Shown here piece by piece: positions 13,365-20,123 of a stretch of 20,123 bases of DNA; within the stretch, counting starts at the first letter, position 1; each line of letters opens with the position of its first letter. The notes under the pieces are model-generated. The model ran no database searches and was not told where the DNA came from. It worked only from the letters and a program-made list of their open reading frames with translations. The translations under genes were made by a program, and so were the position numbers. Source of the stretch: Pseudomonadota bacterium (GTDB lineage: Bacteria; Pseudomonadota; Gammaproteobacteria; Burkholderiales; Burkholderiaceae_C); NCBI GenBank assembly GCA_030918015.1, contig JAUPTP010000001.1:1-20123 (forward strand). Direction: 5' to 3'.

Positions 13365-15373
13365 GCCTCCTGCTCCAGCTGGCGGTGGCCCGACTCGGCA
13401 CGAGCCTCGGACGGCTCGATCGCGGCCGATGGAGCCGGGGTCAGGAACCACGGCTCGCTCAGACTGACCCGCGGCACGTCGGCATGGCACATGTCCTCGC
13501 GCTCGAGGGCCAGCCACGGGCTGTAGGCCGGATCGCGCTCGAGCTTCGTGCCCCAGCGGCGGCTCATGCATTCGACCTCGCGCCGGAAGCGCTCGGCCTT
13601 GGCCGGCGTGTCGTCGGCGCCGCGCGAGACCGACTCGTGGTGATACAGCTCGGCATGCGGCGTCCACACATTGCGCAGGCCCGACTCGCGCAGCTTCAGG
13701 CACAGGTCGACATCGTTGAAGGCGACGGCCAGCTGCTGCTCGTCGAGTCCGCCGACCGCCTCGAAATGCGATCGACGCAGCACGAGGCAGGCCGCGGTGA
13801 CCGCGCTGAAGGACTGCAGCAGCATCGCCCGGCCCATGTAGCCGGCACAGTCGCGCGCGAAGAACTTGTGCGCGTGACCGGCGATGCCGCGCGGCCCCAG
13901 CAGGATCACGCCCCCGTGCTGCAGCCGGCCGTCGCCGTAGAGCAGCCGTGCGCCGACCGCGCCGACGCCGTCCTGCACGGCCAGCGCCACCATCTCGTCG
14001 AGCCACTCCGGCGTGATCACTTCGATGTCGTTGTTCAGCAGCACGAGGAGTTCGCCCTGGGTGCGCCGCACGGCCGCATTGTTCAGGGCCGAGTAGTTGA
14101 ACGGCCGGTCATCGCGCATCACCTGGACGCGGCGGTCGCGCTGCACGATCTCCTGAAGGTACTCGAGCGTGGCCGGATCGTCCGAGCCGTTGTCGATCAC
14201 CAGGATCTCGTAGTTCGGATAGGTGGTGAGCGACAGCACGCTTTCCAGGCAGGTGCGCAGCAGCGCCAGCCCGTTGCGCGTGGGCACCAGGATGGACACC
14301 TTCGGCGCCGGATCGGGCCGCTGCCAGATCACGCGGCAGCCACCGCGGCCATCATCGACAGCGCGCCCCGCCAGCCCCCGCCGATCCAGATGCTCCTGCA
14401 CGGCCTTGATGCGGGCGCGGGCCGCGTAGGACTTGCTCGCATCCCCGGTCGAGGTGCTGCCCTGGTGCATGCGCCAGTGGTACAGGATGTGGGGGATGTG
14501 GATGACGTCGCCGCCGTTGGGACGAGGATCCAGGCCCTCCGTGCAGCGCAGCAGCAGATCATGATCCTGTGCGCCCTCGAAGCCCACGCGCAGGCCGCCG
14601 AGCCGACGCACCCGCTCGGTGGCGATCATCGTGAAGTGGCTCGGATAGTTCTGGCCCAGCAGCAGCTCCGGATTCCAGTCCGGCTTGAAATAGGGCTCGC
14701 AGCGCACGCCCTCGGCGTCGAGCTTGTCCTCGTCCGAGTAGAGCATCTGCGCCTGCGGCCAGTGGCCGATGGCCTCGGCCATCAGCAGCAGGGCATGCTC
14801 GCGCAGCACATCGTCCTGATCGATCCAGCCGACATGGCTGCCGCGCACCAGCTCCAGCGCCGAATTGCTGCAGGCCGAGATGTGCCCGTTGCGCTCGCGC
14901 GCCACCACGCGGATGCGCCGGTCCTGCTGCGCGAACCGATGCAGCCGCTGCAGCACGGCCGGATCGGTCGAGGCGTCATCGGCGATGCACAGCTCCCAGT
15001 TCGGGTAGAGCTGGCGGCGCACCGAAGCGATCGCCTCGTCCAGCCACTTCAGATCCGGGTTGTACACCGGCATGACCAGGGAGAGCAGCGGGCGCACCGG
15101 CAGATCCGCCAGACGCTGCTTCAGGCTCAGAAGGTTCTCGCCCTCGATGTCATCGAAGCGCGCGATCCACTGCTCGTAGGGCAGCGGCGCGGCCGGCGCG
15201 GCCAGATGACCGCCCACCGGGACGCTCCCTGCGGCAGGCACCGCATGCACCAGGTGCCGGCGACGCAGGCGCTCGCGGTTGAGATGCCGCACATGGGCCA
15301 CCAGCCGACCGATCAGAGAAGGCCGCGCCATGGCCGCGCGAGCCGGTCGGTTCGAGTCATTTTTTTCGCTCAT
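13358..15373 (-). CDS. Large glycosyltransferase with two GT2 domains
   Basis: A 671-residue protein with two GT-A modules. Module 1 (~95-330): LLSLVMPVYNPDLKWLDEAI, LCIADDASTDPAVL, VGWIDQDDVL with DQDD at ~185-188, and GAQDHDLLLR at ~267-276. Module 2 (~357-580): KVSILVPTRNGLALLRTCLES, ILVIDNGSDDPATLEYL, LLVLLNNDIEVITPEWL with NND at ~447-449, and FNDVDLCLKL near 552-561. Both retain acidic metal-site motifs, so both may be active and add sugars alternately or in sequence, as in other tandem GT2 proteins of surface-polysaccharide loci. A basic ~90-residue N-terminal segment precedes module 1. ATG at 15373 has AGGGGG about 6 bases upstream. It follows msbA after 46 bases on the same strand, so co-transcription is likely. 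The codons after the start contain a run of seven A. Confidence 0.9.
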   Translation of the reverse strand: MSEKNDSNRPARAAMARPSLIGRLVAHVRHLNRERLRRRHLVHAVPAAGSVPVGGHLAAPAAPLPYEQWIARFDDIEGENLLSLKQRLADLPVRPLLSLVMPVYNPDLKWLDEAIASVRRQLYPNWELCIADDASTDPAVLQRLHRFAQQDRRIRVVARERNGHISACSNSALELVRGSHVGWIDQDDVLREHALLLMAEAIGHWPQAQMLYSDEDKLDAEGVRCEPYFKPDWNPELLLGQNYPSHFTMIATERVRRLGGLRVGFEGAQDHDLLLRCTEGLDPRPNGGDVIHIPHILYHWRMHQGSTSTGDASKSYAARARIKAVQEHLDRRGLAGRAVDDGRGGCRVIWQRPDPAPKVSILVPTRNGLALLRTCLESVLSLTTYPNYEILVIDNGSDDPATLEYLQEIVQRDRRVQVMRDDRPFNYSALNNAAVRRTQGELLVLLNNDIEVITPEWLDEMVALAVQDGVGAVGARLLYGDGRLQHGGVILLGPRGIAGHAHKFFARDCAGYMGRAMLLQSFSAVTAACLVLRRSHFEAVGGLDEQQLAVAFNDVDLCLKLRESGLRNVWTPHAELYHHESVSRGADDTPAKAERFRREVECMSRRWGTKLERDPAYSPWLALEREDMCHADVPRVSLSEPWFLTPAPSAAIEPSEARAESGHRQLEQEAA

Positions 15374-15419
15374 GTTCCCCCCTTGGATTCACGAATGCAC
15401 AGCAACAATCACGCCTGAA

Positions 15420-17216
15420 CTACCTCGCATTCTGCGCAATTTGCGGATTCGGGTCGCGCACTGTATCCAGACTCTGCGCACGCACCATGTCCGCGTACAC
15501 CCCGCCTTGGGCGATCAGGCCCTCATGCGTGCCCGATTCCACGATGCGCCCGTCGCCGAACACAAAGATGCAGTCGGCCCGGCGCACCGTGCTGAGCCGG
15601 TGCGCGATCAGGATGATCGTCTTGTCGCCGGAGAGTTGCTCGATGCTTTGCTGAACGACCCGCTCGGACTCGGCGTCCAGCGCCGAGGTGGCCTCGTCGA
15701 AGATCCACACCGCGCTCTGCTTGTAGAGCGCACGCGCGATGGCCAGGCGCTGGCGCTGCCCGCCCGAGAGCCGGCTGCCGTTGACGCCGATGGCGGCCTC
15801 CATGCCTTCGGGCTGCTGCTCGACGAAGCTCCACAGGTTGGCCGCCCGCAGGCAGGCCTCGACCCGCGCATCGTCGCGCGGCTGCGCGTAGGTCACGTTG
15901 GCCGCGATCGAGCCGTCGAACAGCACGATGTCCTGCGAGACCACCGCGAAATGGCGCCGCAGCGAGGGCCGGCGGATCTCCTGGATCGACACGCCGTCGA
16001 TCAGGATGTCGCCGCCGGTGGGCTGCACGAAGCCCAGCAGCGTGCTGACCATCGTGGTCTTGCCCGCACCCGAGGCGCCGACGAAGGCCACCGTCTGGCC
16101 CGGGCGGATCGCCATCGACACGCCGTCGATCGCCGCGCGCGGGCTGTCGGGATAGCGGACCTCGAGCGCGCGCACGTCGATGTCGCCGCGGCAGGCCGGC
16201 AGATCGCGGGTGCCCGGATCGGGCTCGACCGGCGCGTCGATCAGCTCGAAGGCGCCGCGCAGGCCGATCAGGCTGTGGATGAAGGACTGCGAGACGTCGG
16301 TGAGCTGCTTCAGCGGCGAGATCGTCATCAAGAGCGCGGTCAGGAAGGCGACGAAGTCGCCGACGCTGGCCTGGCCATTGCGCGCCTGCCACAGCGCCAG
16401 CGACAGGATGATCGACACCGCCAGCGCCGAGACCACCTGCGTGGCCGGGGTCAGCAGCGCGCTGCTGGCGGTGCGCTTGACCATCAGCCGGCGCAGGTTC
16501 CAGGCCTCGTCCTCGAAGCGCTTGCGCTCGAAGGCGTGCGCATCGAAGGTGCGCACGATGCGCCAGGCCCGCGCCACGTCGTCGACGATGTTGACCAGGC
16601 GCTGCTGCGCCTCGTACTCCAGGCTGCCGACCTGGGTCACGCGCCGGTGCAGCCGGCGCACCACGACGATCAGCAGCGGCACCGTCACCATCGACAGGAT
16701 GGTCAGCTGGAAGTTGAGGTACAGCAGGTAGCCGAACAGGAACAGGAAGGTCGAGGCCGAGCGCAGCAGCGAGTTGAAACTGGCCGCCAGCGTGGCGATC
16801 GAGCCCTGCGGGTCGTTGATGATCTTGTTGACCGCCAGACCCGGCGTCAGCCAGCCGAAGACCTTGGCGTCGACCTTCAGCAGCGAGTCGATCAGCTCGC
16901 GGCGCACGTCGTAGACCACGCGCGAGGACGCGTCGGTCATCAGGTAGGTGCCCGCGAAGGTGGTCAGGCCCCGCACCGCGAACAGCAGGATGACGACCGC
17001 CGGCACCATCCAGATCGGGAAGCTGTCGGCCGCCTGGAAGCCGCTGTCGAGCAGCTTCTTGAACAGCGCCGGGATCAGCGGCTCGATCGCCGAGGTCATC
17101 AGCAGCGCGACGATCGAGGCGATGAAGCGCCCCCGGTGACGCGCGACATAGGTCAGCAGGCGCCGCACCGTGGCGCGGTGGTTGATCTCGGGCGTGGCGG
17201 TCTTCTCTTGGCTCAT
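15420..17216 (-). CDS. msbA: Lipid A export ABC transporter MsbA
   Basis: A 598-residue half-transporter with an ABC membrane domain (six predicted helices in ~30-320, for example FIASIVALLM, VVILLFAV, FLFLFGYLLYL, LLIVVV) fused to an ATPase. It acts as a homodimer to flip lipid A-core to the periplasmic face of the inner membrane. ATPase motifs: Walker A GASGAGKT at ~380-387, Q-loop SQD at ~427-429, signature LSGGQ at ~483-487, Walker B VWIFDEATSALD at ~503-514, and the switch His in IAHRLSTV. Length is close to E. coli MsbA (582). ATG at 17216 lies 15 bases after the rng stop, without a strong ribosome site. A generic multidrug ABC exporter is the alternative; the glycosyltransferase neighbours and family pattern favour MsbA. 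Confidence 0.92.
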   Translation of the reverse strand: MSQEKTATPEINHRATVRRLLTYVARHRGRFIASIVALLMTSAIEPLIPALFKKLLDSGFQAADSFPIWMVPAVVILLFAVRGLTTFAGTYLMTDASSRVVYDVRRELIDSLLKVDAKVFGWLTPGLAVNKIINDPQGSIATLAASFNSLLRSASTFLFLFGYLLYLNFQLTILSMVTVPLLIVVVRRLHRRVTQVGSLEYEAQQRLVNIVDDVARAWRIVRTFDAHAFERKRFEDEAWNLRRLMVKRTASSALLTPATQVVSALAVSIILSLALWQARNGQASVGDFVAFLTALLMTISPLKQLTDVSQSFIHSLIGLRGAFELIDAPVEPDPGTRDLPACRGDIDVRALEVRYPDSPRAAIDGVSMAIRPGQTVAFVGASGAGKTTMVSTLLGFVQPTGGDILIDGVSIQEIRRPSLRRHFAVVSQDIVLFDGSIAANVTYAQPRDDARVEACLRAANLWSFVEQQPEGMEAAIGVNGSRLSGGQRQRLAIARALYKQSAVWIFDEATSALDAESERVVQQSIEQLSGDKTIILIAHRLSTVRRADCIFVFGDGRIVESGTHEGLIAQGGVYADMVRAQSLDTVRDPNPQIAQNAR

Positions 17217-17231
17217 TCGGTCAGGCGGTCG

Positions 17232-18719
17232 TCACATCAGCACGATGTCGTACTGCTCCGGGTTCATCGTCGCCTCCGCCTGCAGCGAGATCGGCTTGCC
17301 GATGAAGTCGCTCAGGCCGGCCAGGTGCGCGCTCTCCTCGTCGAGCAGCAGCTCGATCACCGCCGGGCAGGCGATGACGCGGAATTCCTTCGGGTTGAAC
17401 TGCCGCGCCTCGCGCAGGATCTCGCGCAGCACGTCGTAGCAGACCGAGCGCGCGGTCTTGACCTGGCCGCGGCCGCCGCAGGTCGGGCAAGGCTGGCACA
17501 GCATGTGCGCCAGCGACTCGCGGGTGCGCTTGCGGGTCATCTCGACCAGACCGAGCTGGGTGAAGCCGCTGACCGTGATCTTGGTGCGGTCGCGCGCGAG
17601 CTGCTTGCGCAGCTCCTGCAGCACCTGCTCCTGGTGATCGGAGCGGGTCATGTCGATGAAGTCGATGATGATGATGCCGCCCAGGTTGCGCAGCCGCAGC
17701 TGACGCGCGATCGCCTGCGCGGCCTCGAGGTTGGTCTTGAAGATCGTGTCGTCGAAGTTGCGCGCGCCGACGAAGCCGCCGGTGTTCACATCGATGGTGG
17801 TCAGCGCCTCGGTCTGGTCGACCACCAGATAGCCGCCCGACTTCAGGTCGACCCGGCGCGCCAGCGCGCGCTCGATCTCCTGGTCGATGTTGTAGAGGTC
17901 GAAGATCGGCCGCTCGCCGCGGTAGTGCTGCAGCCGCCCGATCGCGCCGGGCGTGTAGAGCTGGCCGAACTCGCGCAGCAGGTCGAACTGCATGCGCGAG
18001 TCGATGCGGATCGAGCCGGTGCGCTCGTCGACCAGGTCGCGCAGCACCCGCTGCACCAGGCTCAGGTCCTCGTGCAGCAGCGAGCCCGGGGGCGACTTCA
18101 GCGCCCGGTCGCGGATCAGCGCCCAGGTCTTGCGCAGGTAGGCGATGTCGTCGCCGAGCTCGGCATCCGTGGCGTCCTCGGCGTTGGTGCGCAGGATGAA
18201 GCCGCCGCCGCCGCCGGTCTCGCGGTTGCCCACCAGCGCGGTCATGCGCTGGCGCAGCTGGTCGCGCAGCTCGTGCGAGCCGATCTTCTGCGAGATGCCG
18301 ATGTGGTCGTCCTGCGGCAGGTGCACCAGCAGCCGCCCGGCGATGCTGATCTGGGTCGACAGCCGCGCGCCCTTGGTGCCGATCGGGTCCTTGATGACCT
18401 GCACCACCAGCGTCTGGCCCTCGTAGACCAGCTTCTCGATGGGGGGCAGCGTCGTGCCCTCGCCGTGGTGGCCTCGGGCCGTCTGGCCGTTGATCTGCAC
18501 ATCGGCCACATGCAGGAAGGCGGCGCGCTCCAGGCCGATGTCGATGAACGCGCTCTGCATGCCGGGCAGCACGCGCGCGACGCGGCCGGCATAGATGTTG
18601 CCGACCAGACCGCGCTCGAGCGTGCGCTCGACATGCAGTTCCTGGATGGATCCGTTCTCGACGATGGCCACGCGCGTCTCCTGCGGCGACCAGTTCACCA
18701 GAATGTCATGCATCGGCAT
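17232..18719 (-). CDS. rng: Ribonuclease G
   Basis: A 495-residue endoribonuclease (RNase E/G family) involved in 16S rRNA 5' end maturation and mRNA decay. The N-terminus MHDILVNWSPQETRVAIVENG is typical of RNase G. The S1 RNA-binding domain is at ~37-120 (NIYAGRVARVLPGMQSAFIDIG). The catalytic region contains TTIDVNTGGF (Asp near 310) and IIIIDFIDM (Asp near 353). The zinc-link motif CPTCGGRG is at ~411-418. The long C-terminal scaffold of RNase E is absent, separating it from Rne. Start: ATG at 18719 or 18713, no clear ribosome site; the second fits the family start better. It lies 84 bases after maf and 15 bases before msbA, so all may be one transcript. A small Gly run (GGGGG at ~169-173) is unremarkable. 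Confidence 0.96.
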   Translation of the reverse strand: MPMHDILVNWSPQETRVAIVENGSIQELHVERTLERGLVGNIYAGRVARVLPGMQSAFIDIGLERAAFLHVADVQINGQTARGHHGEGTTLPPIEKLVYEGQTLVVQVIKDPIGTKGARLSTQISIAGRLLVHLPQDDHIGISQKIGSHELRDQLRQRMTALVGNRETGGGGGFILRTNAEDATDAELGDDIAYLRKTWALIRDRALKSPPGSLLHEDLSLVQRVLRDLVDERTGSIRIDSRMQFDLLREFGQLYTPGAIGRLQHYRGERPIFDLYNIDQEIERALARRVDLKSGGYLVVDQTEALTTIDVNTGGFVGARNFDDTIFKTNLEAAQAIARQLRLRNLGGIIIIDFIDMTRSDHQEQVLQELRKQLARDRTKITVSGFTQLGLVEMTRKRTRESLAHMLCQPCPTCGGRGQVKTARSVCYDVLREILREARQFNPKEFRVIACPAVIELLLDEESAHLAGLSDFIGKPISLQAEATMNPEQYDIVLM

Positions 18720-18803
18720 CGGTGGGGCTTTCTGTCTGTGGTGTGGCGGTGCTGCGCCCGTGCCGACGACGGCAATCCGGCGACGGCCGCGACGCCGAGA
18801 GGA

Positions 18804-19418
18804 TCAGACCGCGGCGCCGGCCTCCCGCAGCAGGCCCGCGGTCTCGAACAGGGGCAGGCCCATGATGCCCGAATAGCTGCCGGCGATGTGCTCGATCCAG
18901 GCGGCCGCGCCGCTCTGGATCGCATAGGCGCCGGCCTTGCCCATCGGCTCGCCGCAGGCCACATAGGCGGCGATGCGCTCGGGGCCGATCGGCGCGAAGC
19001 GCACCGTCGAGCGGCTCAGGCGCAGCAGCGGCGCGCGCGCGTCCGGCAGCGGCCAGGCCAGCGCGACCGCGGTCAGCACCTGGTGCTCGCGGCCCGACAG
19101 CGCCGTCAGCATCTCGCGGGCCTCGGCGGCGTCGGCCGGCTTGCCCAGGATGCGCCCGTCCAGCGCCACGGTGGTGTCGGCGCACAGGATGGGCGCGGCA
19201 GGCAGCCCGCGCCGGGCCAGCCGCAGCCGCGCGGCCTCCAGCTTGGCCCGCGTGACCCGCTGGACATAGTCGATCGCCGCCTCGTCCGGCAGCACGGCCT
19301 CGAGCGCCTCGGCATCCTCGTCGTCACCGGGCAGCAGCAGCTCGTGGCGCACGCCGATCTGGTCGAGCAGCTGGCGCCGGCGCGGACTCTGCGAGGCAAG
19401 GTGGATCCAGAAGGTCAT
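18804..19418 (-). CDS. maf: Maf family nucleoside triphosphate pyrophosphatase (YhdE-like)
   Basis: A 204-residue Maf/HAM1-superfold protein that hydrolyses non-canonical or excess nucleoside triphosphates to monophosphates. The N-terminal [13 protein letters not shown] motif is present ([14 protein letters not shown] at ~5-18), with [16 protein letters not shown] at ~79-94 holding the catalytic Asp, and [30 protein letters not shown] near the C-terminus, as in the dTTP/UTP-acting YhdE branch rather than YceF. ATG at 19418 is chosen because the family sequence begins there. A GTG at 19442 in the same frame would add eight residues and overlap the rlmH stop by 8 bases, and cannot be excluded. 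It lies between rlmH and rng. Confidence 0.93.
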   Translation of the reverse strand: MTFWIHLASQSPRRRQLLDQIGVRHELLLPGDDEDAEALEAVLPDEAAIDYVQRVTRAKLEAARLRLARRGLPAAPILCADTTVALDGRILGKPADAAEAREMLTALSGREHQVLTAVALAWPLPDARAPLLRLSRSTVRFAPIGPERIAAYVACGEPMGKAGAYAIQSGAAAWIEHIAGSYSGIMGLPLFETAGLLREAGAAV

Positions 19419-19434
19419 CGAAGGCGACTCGGGC

Positions 19435-19905
19435 TCATTCACGGTGATAGGGATGGCCGGCGTTGACCGACCAGGCGCGGTAGAGCGCCTCGGCCAGCAT
19501 CACCCGCACGAAGGCATGCGGCAGCGTCAGGTCCGACAGGCGCACGCGCTCGTCGGCCTGCTCGCGCAGCGCCGGATCGAGCCCGTCGGGCCCGCCGATC
19601 AGCAGCGCGACATCCCGCCCGTCGTGCTGCCAGGCCTGCAGCCGCTCGGCCAGCGCGACGGTGGTGAGCCGCACACCGCGCTCGTCGAGCACCACCCGGC
19701 GCACGCCACGCGGCAGCGCGGCCTCGATGCGCGCGCGCTCGGCCGCCATCAGCGCCTCCACCGGCTTGCCGGTGGTGCGCGGCTCGGTCTTGACGGCCCG
19801 GAGCTCCAGCCGGCAGTCCGGCGGGAAGCGCTTGGCATAGTCGTCATAGGCCGTCTCGGCCCAGGCCGGCATGCGCTGGCCGACCGCGACGATCGTCAGC
19901 TTCAC
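19435..19905 (-). CDS. rlmH: 23S rRNA (pseudouridine1915-N3)-methyltransferase RlmH
   Basis: A 156-residue SPOUT-class methyltransferase that uses S-adenosylmethionine to methylate pseudouridine 1915 in helix 69 of 23S rRNA on assembled 70S ribosomes. Motifs: [14 protein letters not shown] at the N-terminus, [22 protein letters not shown] near 73-77, the SAM-binding [11 protein letters not shown] at ~101-111, [23 protein letters not shown], and the conserved C-terminus NAGHPYHRE. Full length for the family. Start is GTG at 19905 with no visible ribosome site, 15 bases after the stop of the upstream rsfS fragment. The order rsfS-rlmH is widely conserved. Confidence 0.97.
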   Translation of the reverse strand: MKLTIVAVGQRMPAWAETAYDDYAKRFPPDCRLELRAVKTEPRTTGKPVEALMAAERARIEAALPRGVRRVVLDERGVRLTTVALAERLQAWQHDGRDVALLIGGPDGLDPALREQADERVRLSDLTLPHAFVRVMLAEALYRAWSVNAGHPYHRE

Positions 19906-19920
19906 GGCGCGGACCGGGCG

Positions 19921-20123
19921 TCAGCCGCGCTTGGGCGCCGCGCGCTTGCGGGCAGCGGGTGCGGCGGCCTTGCGCTCGGGCGCGTTGATGACGACGGTCT
20001 GGATCTTCGGCGTGGCCTTGCGAGCAGCCGTCTTGCGCGGGGCGGCGGTCTTGCGTGCGGCGGGCGCGCCTTCCGCGGCGGAGGCCGCACGCGGAGCGCG
20101 CTTGGCGGCCGGCTTGACCGGCT
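19921..20123 (-). CDS. rsfS: C-terminal end of ribosomal silencing factor RsfS (partial)
   Basis: An open frame enters from the right edge and ends at TGA 19923-19921, giving 66 visible residues. They are dominated by Ala, Lys, Arg and Pro (repeats such as ARKTAAPRKTAARKA, then KIQTVVINAP and ARKRAAPKRG). No catalytic domain is inside the window. The name rests on context: in betaproteobacteria rsfS (ybeB/iojap), which blocks subunit joining through ribosomal protein uL14, lies directly before rlmH, and several such proteins have a basic C-terminal tail. It could instead be a histone H1-like or other basic protein. Base composition and codon use match the neighbours. Confidence 0.65.
   Translation of the reverse strand, partial: PVKPAAKRAPRAASAAEGAPAARKTAAPRKTAARKATPKIQTVVINAPERKAAAPAARKRAAPKRG

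Noticed and set aside
15279..19466. Very long plus-strand open frame (1395 codons)
   Set aside because: It lies antisense to msbA, rng and maf, each with clear family motifs. The translation is dominated by Arg, Gln, His, Asp and Ala without any domain, as expected from a shadow frame.

Overview
The window looks like a chromosomal segment of a high-GC betaproteobacterium, most likely order Burkholderiales. This is inferred from the strongly G/C-biased third codon positions, the conserved run rsfS-rlmH-maf-rng, the tolB-pal-cpoB block followed by tcdA, and protein sequences such as RlmH ending in HPYHRE. No species is assigned.

Layout. (1) Positions 1 to about 3,200, minus strand, are clearly richer in A/T than the rest. 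They hold three tightly coupled genes: a protein I cannot name, a TPR plus GT41 (SPINDLY/OGT-like) glycosyltransferase, and a glycosyltransferase-like gene that runs off the left edge. It looks like the end of an acquired surface-glycan or protein-glycosylation island. (2) Positions 3,404-5,332, plus strand: a type II secretion secretin (gspD) with no other gsp gene beside it. (3) Positions 5,559-6,018, minus strand: a three-gene tRNA-Lys operon (UUU, CUU, CUU) with a recognisable promoter and a strong intrinsic terminator. (4) Positions 6,015-10,403, minus strand: a coupled run in transcription order of a WaaE/KdtX-like glycosyltransferase, tolB, pal, cpoB and tcdA. This is the outer-membrane constriction half of the Tol-Pal system plus a tRNA t6A-cyclising enzyme; tolQRA are not in the window. 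(5) Positions 10,552-13,348, plus strand: three GT2-type glycosyltransferases in a row. (6) Positions 13,358-17,216, minus strand: msbA followed by a large protein with two GT2 domains, convergent with block 5. (7) Positions 17,232-20,123, minus strand: rsfS (C-terminal end only), rlmH, maf and rng, a conserved housekeeping group leading straight into msbA.

How it fits together. Blocks 4 to 6 form a cell-envelope neighbourhood: several glycosyltransferases plausibly build the lipopolysaccharide core or another surface glycan, MsbA flips the lipid A-core across the inner membrane, and TolB/Pal/CpoB maintain outer-membrane integrity. Block 7 serves ribosome and RNA maintenance. Most minus-strand genes overlap by 4 bases or are separated by a few bases, so translational coupling is the rule.

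I do not see a CRISPR array, insertion sequence, integrase, or an obviously new defence or mobile system. The points most worth following up are the divergent GT41 protein that lacks residues conserved in OGT, its unnamed partner, the isolated and shortened GspD, and the twin-arginine-type signal on TolB.
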